Positions 23,211 to 35,800 of a stretch of DNA of 64,000 nt are shown piece after piece; position 1 is the stretch's first letter; each line of letters opens with the position of its first letter. The DNA lies in assembly GCA_947172415.1 (NCBI GenBank), contig OX359194.1:1240001-1304000 (forward strand), in the 5' to 3' direction. The notes under the pieces are model-generated. The model was not told where the DNA came from and ran no database searches. It saw only the letters and a list, made by a program, of their open reading frames with translations. Origin of the DNA: Chondrosia reniformis (Eukaryota; Porifera; Demospongiae; Chondrillida; Chondrillidae). The translations under genes and the position numbers were made by a program.

Positions 23211-23965
23211 TTTGAAGGGAACAGTAGTTCCTTTAGGTTTCCAAAAATATACGCCTCAACATTGAAGATTGTATTTTATTCATATCTTTCATGCCATCTA
23301 GATTTAATCTCTACATAAAATTCATCCCTTAGTCCTTCTCAAAACCAAACTTTCCTGAAGTCAAATGGGCGTCATTTGAAAAGGAGAACATTCATTTTCT
23401 TCTTTATGAATTAGTTCAGACATAAACAACAATGTCTTCCTTTGTAAATGAGAAGGTAGCGTTCTGATTTTGGGGTAACTAAATTTCAGTCTAGATCTCT
23501 AGGCCTATAGTTAAAAATGGAGTTGCGAATTTGGTATGTCTAAATGTCAGTTGTGACTTCTCGACCTAATTCAGTGAATGTCATGCAGATTGTGAAATTA
23601 GAGTGACTCGTTGTTGATCGAGGCTACTCGACCTCATTCGGTAAAAGTCGGGTTATGAATTTGGAGTGACTAGTGGCAGAAAGAAGAGTCGAAAAAACTG
23701 CGTCTCTAGACGCTCCCAAAGTCGAAAGATGAACCTTTACAAAGATAAGTTCGACGCAGTTAGAAGAAATCCTTATTCCATTATAATTATTGGAGTGACT
23801 AATTGTTGATCGAAGCATCACGAATGACTGATACGAAGAGTTCCCCTTCTGTATTCAACATGAAATTTTAGTCATTCGGCCTTCTCCGGATGAGCTTGTC
23901 GACTAAAATTTAGGGGTCACCTATATATCTCGTAGCCACTGAATGGGTTGTGAATTTTGAGTGAC
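23211..23965. repeat. Satellite-like flank of the rDNA palindrome
   Basis: Contains repeated short blocks around GGAGTGACT and CGGTAAAAGTCGGGTTATG that recur in inverted form at 20960-21150. In addition, 23845-23930 is the reverse complement of 21150-21250. No gene is seen. Together with 20870-21330 this forms the less conserved part of the inverted structure. Confidence 0.6.
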
Positions 23966-24175
23966 TAAATGTGTACAGAGTGTGCACCAAGTGTTGCTGT
24001 GTGTGAACACTTTGTTTGATTCCTCTCTGCATGCTTTTGTTTTCTTTTTTTATTTTAATCATTAACAATTCTACAACTTTATATGTATATGTTTGCAAAT
24101 CCAATATACTGACACTATAATAATACACTATCACACAAAATAGTACACAGTAACGATGCAATTCTGTAAAACATA

Positions 24176-27100
24176 TCACTGGTCTGCCTGTAGTTGTGAT
24201 TGTATTGCATTCCTCTCTCTTCTAAATTCACGTCTTTCCCATTCAAACTGTCGCTTTGCTTCGGCAAGCTTTCTCCTTTCCACCTCCAAGTAGGCCTTTT
24301 CCCTCTCAACCTTCTGCCTTTCTTCATTCAATTGCTGCTGTACTTGTTCAAGCTCAAATCTAGTAAGGGGTTTCCCCAGCTTCAGATGAACGTTAACGGC
24401 ACTTGGATTGTCCCCTCCAAGCTGGGATTGTCTTTCCCTGAACATGATGCTTCCAGATCTCCTTCCCAATGAGACTGGTGATCCCTCAGTCTCGGAGTCT
24501 GTGTTTTCAGTCGTCACCATAGTTCCTCCAAGCTTTACCATCCTTGCTTTCTTTTCAGTTTCTTCAATTCGACTTTTAATTGTCATGGAAGTGAATTCCC
24601 TTTCATCTTGAGGCTTTTCCAATTCTGCTTCTATGTATACTTTGATGTCCTGGTTTCCTATTGCTTCAGATTTCTTAACAATTTCATCTTCCAGCTTTTC
24701 ATTTGGCAAGCTTGTGTCACTACTTTCCTTGTCTTCCGTATCCACACTGCCCTCCATACTGTCCTTGTGAATTGTCTTGTATCCTGGCTCGTCTTCCTCA
24801 TCTTTTGCAGTTACTTTAACTGTTTTGTAACCCTTTTCACCTTCTTCCGTATGCTTGCTGACACAAAGATTGGCGGCAGAGCTGGTCCCTGTCAAGTCAT
24901 CAAACTGCATTTCAGTCTCTAAAGATGTTCCTTGGTCAATGCCCTGGCCATCCTCTGGAGCATACTCTTTAGTTGAATCAGTTTCAGAATCTGTTTCACT
25001 AGCTTCTCTGTGTACTTCTTTGATAGGAGCTGGTGTAGTCACATGCGTCAGGTCTTCCGGACATGCAGTCATACCAATATATCCACCGGTGGATAACGGG
25101 ATACTAGAGAGATCCATAGTGTCTCTTGGTAGTTCATACAGTTCATCAGTATCACATTGAGCCTTTACTTCCTCTCCTGATGAGGAAGGAAAGTGTTACA
25201 TAAATATAACATAGTATTCAAATTTACAAAGACTACTTGCTTGTACTAATTAAGGTAATGGTACATAAGAGGAGACCCCCATCTTAATGAATGATTCAAG
25301 TGTATAAGTAATATATACAATATGAGTATAATAGAATAAGGATTTCTTTAGTCAGTGAAGAAGATCTGAAGAAGACCCTCGGGGTTGAAACATCTGAAGA
25401 GAGACTACAAAACTGAGTCTTTACACGCTCTAAAGTTGAAAGATGATCCTTTCAAAAGACAAAATAAGTGCTGAGTTAGATTTTATATATAGTCAATGCT
25501 GCTTTCGATTACAGCAACAATATAGAGATCAAGAGATGACTCACATAGCCACTGAGCAGTAAAAACTACTATTGTGCATGAAAAATCTAAGATACCATTT
25601 TCCTACATGCTATGCCTATTCTGTAAAAGAGCCTATAGGGGAACTAAACCTGAAGAGAGCTTTGGATGAGGATACAGGAGCATATTAGATACGTACTTAT
25701 ACATACACAATGGGCAGTGAAAAAATGTCTTCCACGGTGTGAATGTCTAATTTTACCATCTTTTGGTGAATCATTATTCTTTGGTTGGTCTATTCCTTCC
25801 ACATCAACATAGGTCTCATCAGAAGTGATCACCTACGTACAGTCAGAAATGAAGTTGAGGAAATGGTGTGCTTACCACATGTGCCATGTCAGTTTAGTAA
25901 GAGTTACATAACATACGTACATAGTACTACTGTATGTTACTTATGAGGTCATTTACTGCATATGAAGTACATATACAGGACATATACGTATATACAGGAT
26001 CTGATGTGACAAATCACTTTAAAGACAATGGCTAGTCTGTAGAGCAATAGTTGTGCAATGTGAAGGTCTGATTTCATCAGATTATCGTAAGACATACCTC
26101 AGTGTGCACTGCTGCAGTGTGACAAACTGCAGAGTTTTCATACGCATGTAAAATAGGACTTCTAGATTTACTACGTGGAGCTGGAATGGGCGGTTTGACC
26201 TCTAGACTGCTCTCCAATGAATTATTTGCGTTTTGAGCTTCAGAAGTAGAATCTACCGGATCATTCTGTATGTTGTGGTCAAAGACAGAAAAGAGTACAA
26301 CAAACAGTAAACAACTTGATGTATTGATGTAAGTAAAATATTGCATGTGTTGTTGAGCTACATAGTAGTGATAATGAAACCACAACTACTTTATTACTTC
26401 TGTTGCAGTTATTTAATACCATTTAATACATCAACCCAACTAAAAGACTTGAAAATGCAACATGACTACCTCAATAGCAGCATAGAAAGCCTCACTGTCA
26501 TCTTCTGGTTCAAAGTCTTCCGGAGGAGTCTGTTTGGAAAAGACAATAATTCAGTACATATGTATACATGTGTTAAACGCATTATATCAGATAATTATCC
26601 TAAACCACTATGTCACTACATGAGAGTAGCTGGTGTACGTACTAAAGGTTATATGACTGGCAGTCAATGACCATCAACTGTACTCATGGCCTAGATCTGC
26701 TGGTTTAGTATAAAAATCCAGTTTCGCCAAAAATATGTTTTTTTTTGTTAATTGTAAAGAAGATTTGGCCCAAATGAGATTAGACAACATACACATCATC
26801 CTGGGACCTATACAGTGCATACTCGCCAACCTGTACTATAGGTTCAGCTTCTGAGATTTCCTTTGGAGGGAGAGGAGGCAGTTGTGCAAGACTGCGACGT
26901 TGTTTCCCATCTTCACCAGAGACTGAGGTGGTGGAGAGTTCCATAGCTGATAGAGGTCTCTTTGCTGAACCAATGGATTCGTACATTGCTGAAAATGAAT
27001 CCTGTCCAACTGATTCTTCAAACCTTTTGATGTTGGCTTGAAGTGGTGTTGGAGGTAGAGGAATACTCTTCCTATTGCTATCATTAATGTTAAAAGCTAT

Positions 27101-29738
27101 GAATACAATTAGAATTCCATAATCATTAAATATTCAGGAATTGTTAAAAGCTAGAAATTGTAGCACAAGGATGAGAACACTTGGTGGTGGTGGTGGTGGA
27201 AGAAGGCGGGGCAGGAGGGGCTTCATCCACTCCCACTCTGAAGAGCTGGGGGCTTAGCCCCTCATTCTGGAGCTTAGACCAGGCCCCCACTAATGAAAAC
27301 TGGAGCCACCTCTCACCCCTCCCCCCTCCCCACGTTTTAGGAGCTGTATGTGATATATGAAAACTATCTGGTGCATATGTATTATGTAAGCATACAGTAT
27401 TCCTAATCCACAGCTGAGTATACATACATACCATAAGTGAATGTTATATTATATTATTATGATACGTATATTCATTATAGCCATTGAAGAACTACAGTTG
27501 CTGATTCTCATGGAAGTATCAAATCATGTTAATATATAATTAACTATAGAACACTTAAAAATTATTGGAAGTTGATCCATCTTTGGACCTTCCTTAATGT
27601 AGACAGTTTACTACACTCACCATCACTGGGGCTCACTGATTTGCTGCTCCTCTGGTCTGAGGCAGCTCCTTGCTCTATGTGTAGCTCCTGATTGTCACAC
27701 TCTATATAGAGCTCATCCGTGCCACTACCACTATTCTGAGGGACACTCGGTGGGAGGGGACTAGTAGTTCCTGATCTATCCGACTCCAAGTTGGCATTCA
27801 GTGATGCGTATACTCCTATTAAGGGAAGATAAGGTTGAGGAAATTGTCAGGAAACTATCAACAAGATCACATGTACAGTCAGTTTGTTGATAGCATATAT
27901 GTTCAGTGGACTATCCACAGATCTCACTTAGTTTAGTTCATTATTGTACAGTGGAAACAACTGACGGTTTGATAGCAGTGGAAAAAACCTTGTTCATGAA
28001 ATACCTCATAACAAAATATGGACCTTTTACTGAGGATAGATGTACGTAGGATGTAGGAAAATGGTAGTTCATGTTCAATACAAATTGAGAGTAGGTGTTG
28101 TGAGTGACCTTTGACCTTTACAGTTGATAAAGAGACCCCAAGTAGGACTACATGGAAACACTTCCCAGACCCCCACGTGTTCATATTAACTGTGTGTCAG
28201 AACTATTACCTTCAGTCATCATGGACTCTGAAAATTCTGACATGTTTGCTGAAATACTAGAGACGTCACTCTCCTCACTCTGCTTCTATACACGAAAAGA
28301 CAATCTGCACTCACAAACATCTTTTATCCTTTCAAAAGATACCATACATCATTACAGTGTTTCTTTCAGAGTATTTAGCAAGGGGGGGATGATGATAATT
28401 GTAATGAAGGCGGAGGGGGGCAAACATATTTAGTGAATTAATTACCTACTTAGCAAATTGCCCCCCTCCGCCCCCCTGATAGAAACCCTGATCAATTACC
28501 TACTTAGCCAAATGTCAATAATTTCAGAGTATACATAAATACAAGTACACCATTTGCACAACTAATAAAAAGATCATTTATGTACGTTGTTTACTGATTT
28601 CAAAGCTATATCATTCACTATTAAAGACAATACCTTGTTGACTAGTTTCTTCTTTATTGCGCTTCCCTGCGGATCATCTGCTATTTTCAGTTTCAACTTT
28701 CTGATCTTCTCAACCTTTGAGAGATGTTCCTTCCAGTGATCAGCTTCCTGAAGCGTCTCAGCAAACAAGTAGTAAGTCCTCTCGGCTGTTTTTATGATGA
28801 TGGTGCACGGGAGAGCTGCAGTCTTTGGCCAGTTACAGTCGCCAGCATTCCCCGTTCTGAAGGTGAAGCACTCGTCAGTCAGTGGTATGACTCCGAGAGG
28901 AGGTTTCATGGCACTCTTATAGTAGTAGATGCAGTGGTCCTTTCGAAGGACCATGAACCTCTTTTTCCAACTCTTCACATTTCCACCAACTTTGTGCAGT
29001 GATCCACTATGCAATATCTACGAATATACAGTATACGAGATGGAGTGACAAACTGTTGTACTATACATGTTTAGAGGCGTACTGTAGATATTTTTGCTAA
29101 TTTTTATACAAACTATCTCTGGTATGGACATTACAGCATCCTGCTCCTGTATCAGTTGATATACATTCTGAAAACTAATTCTTTACTCAATATGGATTTG
29201 TAAAGTATGTATTTATAAATAATATTGAATAGGCAACCGTATGAAGGAAAATACCTATGTGTATACATATAAATTATTCATAATATATATTTTCTTTAAA
29301 CACATATTCAATCCTCAAGGAGAGTAGAATAAGGTACTACAAAAACTGTATAGTGATACCTAGACTGTGGGAAATTGTGCTTTCACTAATCCAGTGAAGC
29401 ATCACGACTGTCTCTGAAAATGCATCAAAACAGTTTGTTATGATTCCATGCACAACCTCTCACCTATACAGTATATCCACTAGCACAAGTGAAGTGTACT
29501 ATACGTACATTGTAAGTGAAACAGCAGGAGTACTAGGAAACTGCTAAATCATTTAAAGGTTACTGATGCCTAATTTCTTGGGCAAATCACAGTCTCACAG
29601 TAGTTACTTGGGGTTGCCAGGGTTACACTATCACACTATCCAATAAGAACAGACAAAACAATAGCAACTCACTCCGTCATCTGTCTGCTCATTCAAGCCA
29701 TTAGAAGAAGTTCCCTTAACAGCCAACTGGTTAGACAT
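24176..29738 (-). CDS. PH-domain docking adaptor with tyrosine motifs and C-terminal coiled coil, 9 exons, 775 aa
   Basis: Exons in transcript order: 29738-29673, 29017-28634, 28285-28210, 27815-27621, 27096-26795, 26529-26470, 26265-26098, 25832-25757, 25176-24176 (2328 nt, in frame). A PH domain fills residues about 24-125 (GSLHKVGG, KSWKKRF, DHWKEHL). The middle is low complexity with a PPIPAPR SH3-ligand-like motif and many tyrosine sites: YVDV, YEN, YAAI, YESI, YASL, YIEC, LYELP and YIGM, the last fitting the YxxM consensus for PI3-kinase p85. The last ~75 residues form a charged coiled coil. PH proteins of this build recruit SH2 partners at membranes (as in Dok/Gab/IRS families), but no specific orthology is claimed. 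It converges on the phosphatase gene. The donor at 26795 (GTGTAT) is weak, so that junction is the least certain. Confidence 0.82.
27155..27345. repeat. GC-rich intronic block with GGT run
   Basis: An unusually GC-rich patch for this genome, with a (GGT)n run near 27184 and a C-rich run near 27315. It lies in the intron between the exons at 27096 and 27621. No splice-compatible frame links it to the neighbouring exons, so it is probably an inserted repeat. Confidence 0.35.
28355..28491. mobile_element. hAT-like MITE in an adaptor intron
   Basis: Ends with imperfect inverted repeats: CAGTGTTTCTTTCAG on the left and, reversed, CAGGGTTTCTATCAG on the right. Inside these lie inverted G-rich and C-rich blocks (GGCGGAGGGGGGCAA against its complement). 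Flanks CATCATTA and ATCAATTA could be an eroded 8-bp target duplication. The length (~135 bp) and CAGGGTTTC-type ends suggest a hAT-derived element; this is inference. Confidence 0.5.
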
Positions 29739-32700
29739 CCTTCCAGCTATCTTTGATGTGATGAAAGAGTTCCTTGTGTTATATATAGGCTCACCTCTGT
29801 CCTCTAACGTGACATAACAACAGCAGAGGTGAAAGACACTTACGATACTGAGTGTAAAACTAACAGTAACGCAAAGCTTATAGCAACAGACTCAGCAATG
29901 TACCCATCTCATCACGTGTACATACACGGAACACATGAATAACTAATTGATTATTAAACCACAAGTCTTATGTACAAAATATAGCGGAGGAGGTTATAAT
30001 AAAGTACACATGCAGAAGTGTGCAGGAAGACCGAGGTACTATATCCATATACGGCACAGGTAACAGGCCCTCAACTGTATAGACTGTATTCAAAGGTTTC
30101 AACCATTTCCCTGAATATGCAGTCATAGATCACGACCTTTAAAAAGGTCAGGAATGAAGTAAGCTGTCAAATGGTTATATCATACACTTTCTCAACAAAT
30201 GATCATTATATTATAAAAAAATCTATGCATAAAGTTGAATGTACATTTTCACCTCAAATATTAATGCTATATTTCACTTCTGCAAAATCTAAAATTTCAA
30301 ACAAACAGAAGGATTAATCTAAACCGTGGGAGACAGATAGTAATGTCTTCATAACATATCCTACATGTAAATAAGCACACTAAACAGTGAATAGCAGGTA
30401 TATATTCAATCTCTTTACTTAAAATAATCAAATAAACTCTTTTAGCTTGCTGAAGAAGAGTTTAAGCTAATCCTTGGTTATACTCTTTCAACTTATAAAT
30501 ATACGTAGATATTAACAGTAGCACGGAAGGTAGAAATGCAGAGGTATAGTCAAATGTTCAAAACATTAGTAGGCACTGATACATGACTGACTGACTTATA
30601 GGATTATCTTTCCGGTTCATTTTCCCAAACCTACTGTAGCTAAATACGTAATAGTACACTCAGAGTACAGTATTACAGTTTAAGGGAATATATATACGTA
30701 TATACCACCTAATTGAAGTATATACATATGATGTATGGGGGAACCTACAAAATTAATAGTGAAAATCATTTGAAATGGTTGGTTAACAGATCATAGGATG
30801 TAGACAGACCCTAATTGACTACATTATAAAAACAGTGACTAATACTATTAAATTTATAACAATAAATTGAAACTACAGAAAATCATCACCAATAATAAAT
30901 ATAGGAACATATATACATAGCTCATAACTTTATTAACTGTATATAAAGGGCTTTGTATTTAACTGTGTGCAGAATAATACTATAACTATGACAATGAAAT
31001 ACATAACCATAGCAATGGCTAGGATGGCAGAAATGTTTAAGGAAAATTAGTAGCTATTATATAACATTACCATTTGGATAAACAGTATTAGCATAATTCA
31101 CTGAAAGTGAATAACTTGTTCAATACATTAAATCACTATGTAAAAGACCAAATAATGTAGTCTCTGTATACTGTCAATTTCACTTGTGTTATTATCTCAA
31201 AGCTGTGCAAGATCAAAATATAGTAATCATTTACTGCATCAAACCCAACAAGATATATACTCACATCCCCACAAGTGCAGTGTAGCTAGCTACGTTATAC
31301 TTTGTAGCAGGCATTAACTGACTCGTAGATTGAAGTTATAACATACTCCTTATGGATGGTCGATTACTGCCCTAACTAAACCACAGAATATCTTCCTATG
31401 TAAATGTATATATGACAATAGAAAATACAGAGGTATACTCATACTTTTGATAGGCTAGGAACGAACTTAATACACCTTTCGCGGTATTTCCTGGAAAAAC
31501 AAGCCTTGAATTATACTCCTATATTTGGTATAATCCCTTTGTCATCATAATTGAAGGTAAGTTCATGAGCCTATGGTTGAATAGCGTAGAAGGTTTAAAT
31601 ACGAAAGACAATAGCAGAGACAATTAAGGTCATAGCCATACAGATCATTTTTCTTAGACTAGTAATTGTTTTCAATGAAGGAAAGTCATATTATTCTATA
31701 TTTAAAATTCAAGTTCCTTTGAAATGATGCCTTTTCATTCTATTTTGCATATGCGAATACTCTTTAGTTTCACCCTCTTATCTTTTGCCTTTAAAATGCA
31801 CAATAAGGACAGTTTTGTTTTTTTGGTCACAGAATAAGAGTAAGCTTTAAAAACAGAGTTGTTTTGCTGTTTAACAAATAATAAAAGTAAAAGAAAAATA
31901 TTATTGCAAAGATTACATAAATATACAAATAATGGGGTCAAAATGCAAGCGAACATATAGGCCTACATAAACTATATACGTTCGTATATCACTTACACTT
32001 CATACCAAGGGACAAACTTGACATGTTCTCACTGTGCTAATGGAAGTAGCTATAAACTCTGATACTCATCAAATACATCCAGATAAATCTAGCAGTTTCG
32101 GGACCATTAATGTCTATATACACAGCACATATTGGTGCACTGAAACCGAAGGGGTTAATTAATCTTCGCCGAATTCTCTTTCATTGAAAGTTAGAATTAT
32201 ATACGAATATGGATAGGTATGAATGCATGCACATTGATCGTACATTGAATGACAATTTCAAAGATGATGCCCATTACCTAACCTAACACAAGAAATTAAA
32301 TACCCGTCTTACGCTAGTGATACACCGTACATTTGGCACAGTAGAGGCTTATTTACGATTTACGATCCGCTTTGCTGGGCTGGTACTGCTCCATGGAAGC
32401 CATAGAGGAGAGTTATTTAGCTACGTAAGTCAGGAAGTGTGTTCGCAGTGACCATGATTTATTGAAGACTCACTTACGCTAAGTCGTCGTCTCACCTTTA
32501 GTTTGTTCAGGAAATGATATAACAAGCTGTATTGGTGAACTGTTATTTGATCATAAAATCTACTGACTGCACCTTTTGTAAGGGAAGTCGGTCATGTTTA
32601 CAGTCACGTGACCAGTAAACCTAATTTAATGTCCGATCGCGTCTCAACAATATTATGTTGAAAGCTAGTATAATGAAAATATAAATTTTACAATACTCAT

Positions 32701-32823
32701 TGAAACTACATATACTTTATATACTACATACATGTATGAACAAAGAATAAAAATTCAATTTATTAAATTCACTTCTGCAATTGGATGGTTCTGTAGGCCA
32801 ACGATGGAAAAGCTATTAATTCT
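29739..32823. other. Long AT-rich region between the two PH genes
   Basis: No protein-coding frame with splice support is seen. The far end (32380-32620) is less AT-rich and holds a CACGTGAC motif (about 32605) and, on the minus strand, a good splice donor GTAAGTGAG at about 32477. This could be the promoter and a non-coding first exon of the PH adaptor gene, whose start codon is at 29738. That is inference from signals only. Confidence 0.35.
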
Positions 32824-35800
32824 TTAATTGTGGTTTTCAGGGCTAATCTTTGTATTAGTATTGGATGGTTCTGTATCAGATTCAGAACTCTCTGCGGATT
32901 CCAGGTTCCACTTCTCAGTTTTTCCTTCTCCTTCTCCAAACTCCATATCTCCCAAATCATTATCTTCATCGTCATCATCGTCATCATCATCATCATCCTA
33001 AACACAACAAACATATGAACAAATTCAGCGAATGGAAGATTACACAATATACAGGTTTTCCTTTAGAAAATATCATGGGGGGACAATATATGACATAGAA
33101 AATATTCAGGGGCAATCTAGTTTAACATTTACTTTGATTATCATCATCAGTGGACTCTGGATTTTCCCCGCCCACTCATGTTCCCTGAGGAGGGCAATGA
33201 GCTATTGAGTGGTACCGCAAGTATATGTAACAGGAACCAAAGTCTCCCCTTAGCCACTCAAAAAGAGAGTTGAACCATAGAGAGCTGTTTTATCCTTATT
33301 AGGACTCATCAGCATGGCATACAATGAAAGTCTGATTATATTAGAATACCTGAATGCAATTAAGCTATAATCTCACACTTTGAAATCTTTTAGTCCTCTG
33401 TCGGTTGACCTGTTGTTTTCCCACCTTGTTCTTCATAGCTCTACTTGTTGTGGGACTGTCCTCCTCGCCTTGTGTACTCTTGTAACGCTTCTTGAAATCT
33501 TGTTTTGTTTTTACAACTTTCAAGTGTTCCTTCCACTGTTTCACGTCATCTTGGCTCTCTGCCCATAAATAGAATACCCGGCCATCTGTGTTAATAACAA
33601 CAGTCCTCTCCATTCCCACTCCTTTAGGCCAATTGCAGTCCTCCACTTTACCAACTCTGTAACTAAACGTTTCACCTAAATGTTGGTAGATATTGATAAT
33701 AAGCAGGATCCAGTAACAACAGGTGTAGTAGTTATGGTCTTAGATACACCTCTCTGTACATGCTCACCTATCAGAGGTACTACCTTTGGATACCAACCTA
33801 TCTGTACATACTCACCTATCAGAGGTACTACCCTTTGGAAACCAGCCTATCTATACATGCTCACCTATCAGAGGTACTACCCTTTGATACCAGCCTATCT
33901 ATACATGCTCACCTATCAGAGGTACTACCCTTTGGATACCAACCTATCTGTACATGCTCACCTATCAGAGGTACTACCCTTTGGATACCAGCCTATCTAT
34001 ACATGCTCACCTATCAGAGGTACTACCCTTTGGATACCAACCTATCTGTACATGCTCACCTATCAGAGGTACTACCCTTTGGATACCAACCTATCTATAC
34101 ATACTCACCTATCAGAGGTACTACCCTTTGGATACCAACCTATCTATACATGCTCACCTATCAGAGGTACTACCCTTTGGATACCAACCTATCTGTACAT
34201 GCTCACCTATCAGAGGTACTACCCTTTGGATACCAGCCTATCTATACATGCTCACCTATCAGAGGTACTACCTTTGGATACCAGCCTATCTATACATGCT
34301 CACCTATCAGAGGTACTACCTTTGGATACCAGCCTATCTGTACATGCTCACCTATCAGAGGTACTACCCTTTGGATACCAGCCTATCTATACATGCTCAC
34401 CTATCAGAGGTACTACCTTTGGATACCAGCCTATCTATACATGCTCACCTATCAGAGGTACTACCTTTGGATACCAGCCTATCTATACATGCTCACCTAT
34501 CAGAGGTACTACCCTTTGGATACCAACCTATCTATACATGCTCACCTATCAGAGGTACTACCTTTGGATACCAGCCTATCTGTACATGCTCACCTATCAG
34601 AGGTACTACCTTTGGATACCAGCCTATCTATACATGCTCACCTATCAGAGGTACTACCTTTGGATACCAGCCTATCTATACATGCTCACCTATCAGAGGT
34701 ACTACCTTTGGATACCAACCTATCTGTACATGCTCACCTATCAGAGGTACTACCCTTTGATACCAGCCTATCTGTACATGCTCACCTATCAGAGGTACTA
34801 CCCTTTGATACCAGCCTATCTATACATGCTCACCTATCAGAGGTACTACCTTTGGATACCAGCCTATCTATACATGCTCACCTATCAGAGGTACTACCTT
34901 TGGATACCAGCCTATCTATACATGCTCACCTATCAGAGGTACTACCCTTTGATACCAGCCTATCTATACATGCTCACCTATCAGAGGTACTACCCTTTGA
35001 TACCAGCCTATCTATACATGCTCACCTATCAGAGGTACTACCTTTGGATACCAGCCTATCTATACATGCTCACCTATCAGAGGTACTACCCTTTGGATAC
35101 CAGCCTATCTGTACATGCTCACCTATCAGAGGTACTACCTTTGGATACCAGCCTATCTATACATGCTCACCTATCAGAGGTACTACCTTTGGATACCAGC
35201 CTATCTATACATGCTCACCTATCAGAGGTACTACCCTTTGATACCAGCCTATCTATACATGCTCACCTATCAGAGGTATTACCCCTTTATGTTGTTTTTT
35301 GATGTCCTTGTAGTAATAGATAATATTGTCTCTCCTTAGAATCATCATCCTCTTCCTCCAAGTCTTGTGCCTCTGACCGACCTTCCACAGAAATCCCGTA
35401 TGAATCACCTGCCAGCAACATGAGAACAAATTACTCTATATTACATATGCAATTAATGACACGTGCAATGTTGCGACATACTATTGAGAAATTACAGTTC
35501 CCACGGAAACACATTATTTCCATATTCGATACTACAAATATTTTATGAAGTCAAAAGCTATGATAATTGTGCATACTGCCCAGAGGAAATGGCTTGACCT
35601 ATTACAAGGTGCTCGAATGCAATACAGGAAGTGAAGACATTCTATAGATACTATAAATACCAACCCTATCTACATACACTATTAATGGACTAAGTCCAAA
35701 CTATAACATATTTGGTAAGTGGTACACTTAGTGTATTTAATATCTTTGCTCATTTAAATGTATGTAGATAATGAAAATATCTTTTGGTATATCTAGTCTA

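Noticed and set aside
24200-25160. Plus-strand frames opposite the PH adaptor's last exon (for example 24855-25160)
   Set aside because: Shadows of the real minus-strand coding frame; the same shadow appears at 16892-17197 opposite the broken copy.
25369-25400. Possible fourth hammerhead (CTGAAGA ... GGGGTTGAAAC)
   Set aside because: Stem II pairs only partly, stem III is absent and the flanks do not pair as stem I. A related string at 12280 is worse. Treated as a dispersed repeat.
33680-35302. Three very long plus-strand frames (up to 540 codons) with repeated YLYMLTYQRYY-like units
   Set aside because: They are produced by the 48-49 bp minisatellite; all frames stay open because the unit lacks stops on that strand. 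The array lies in an intron of the minus-strand PH gene.
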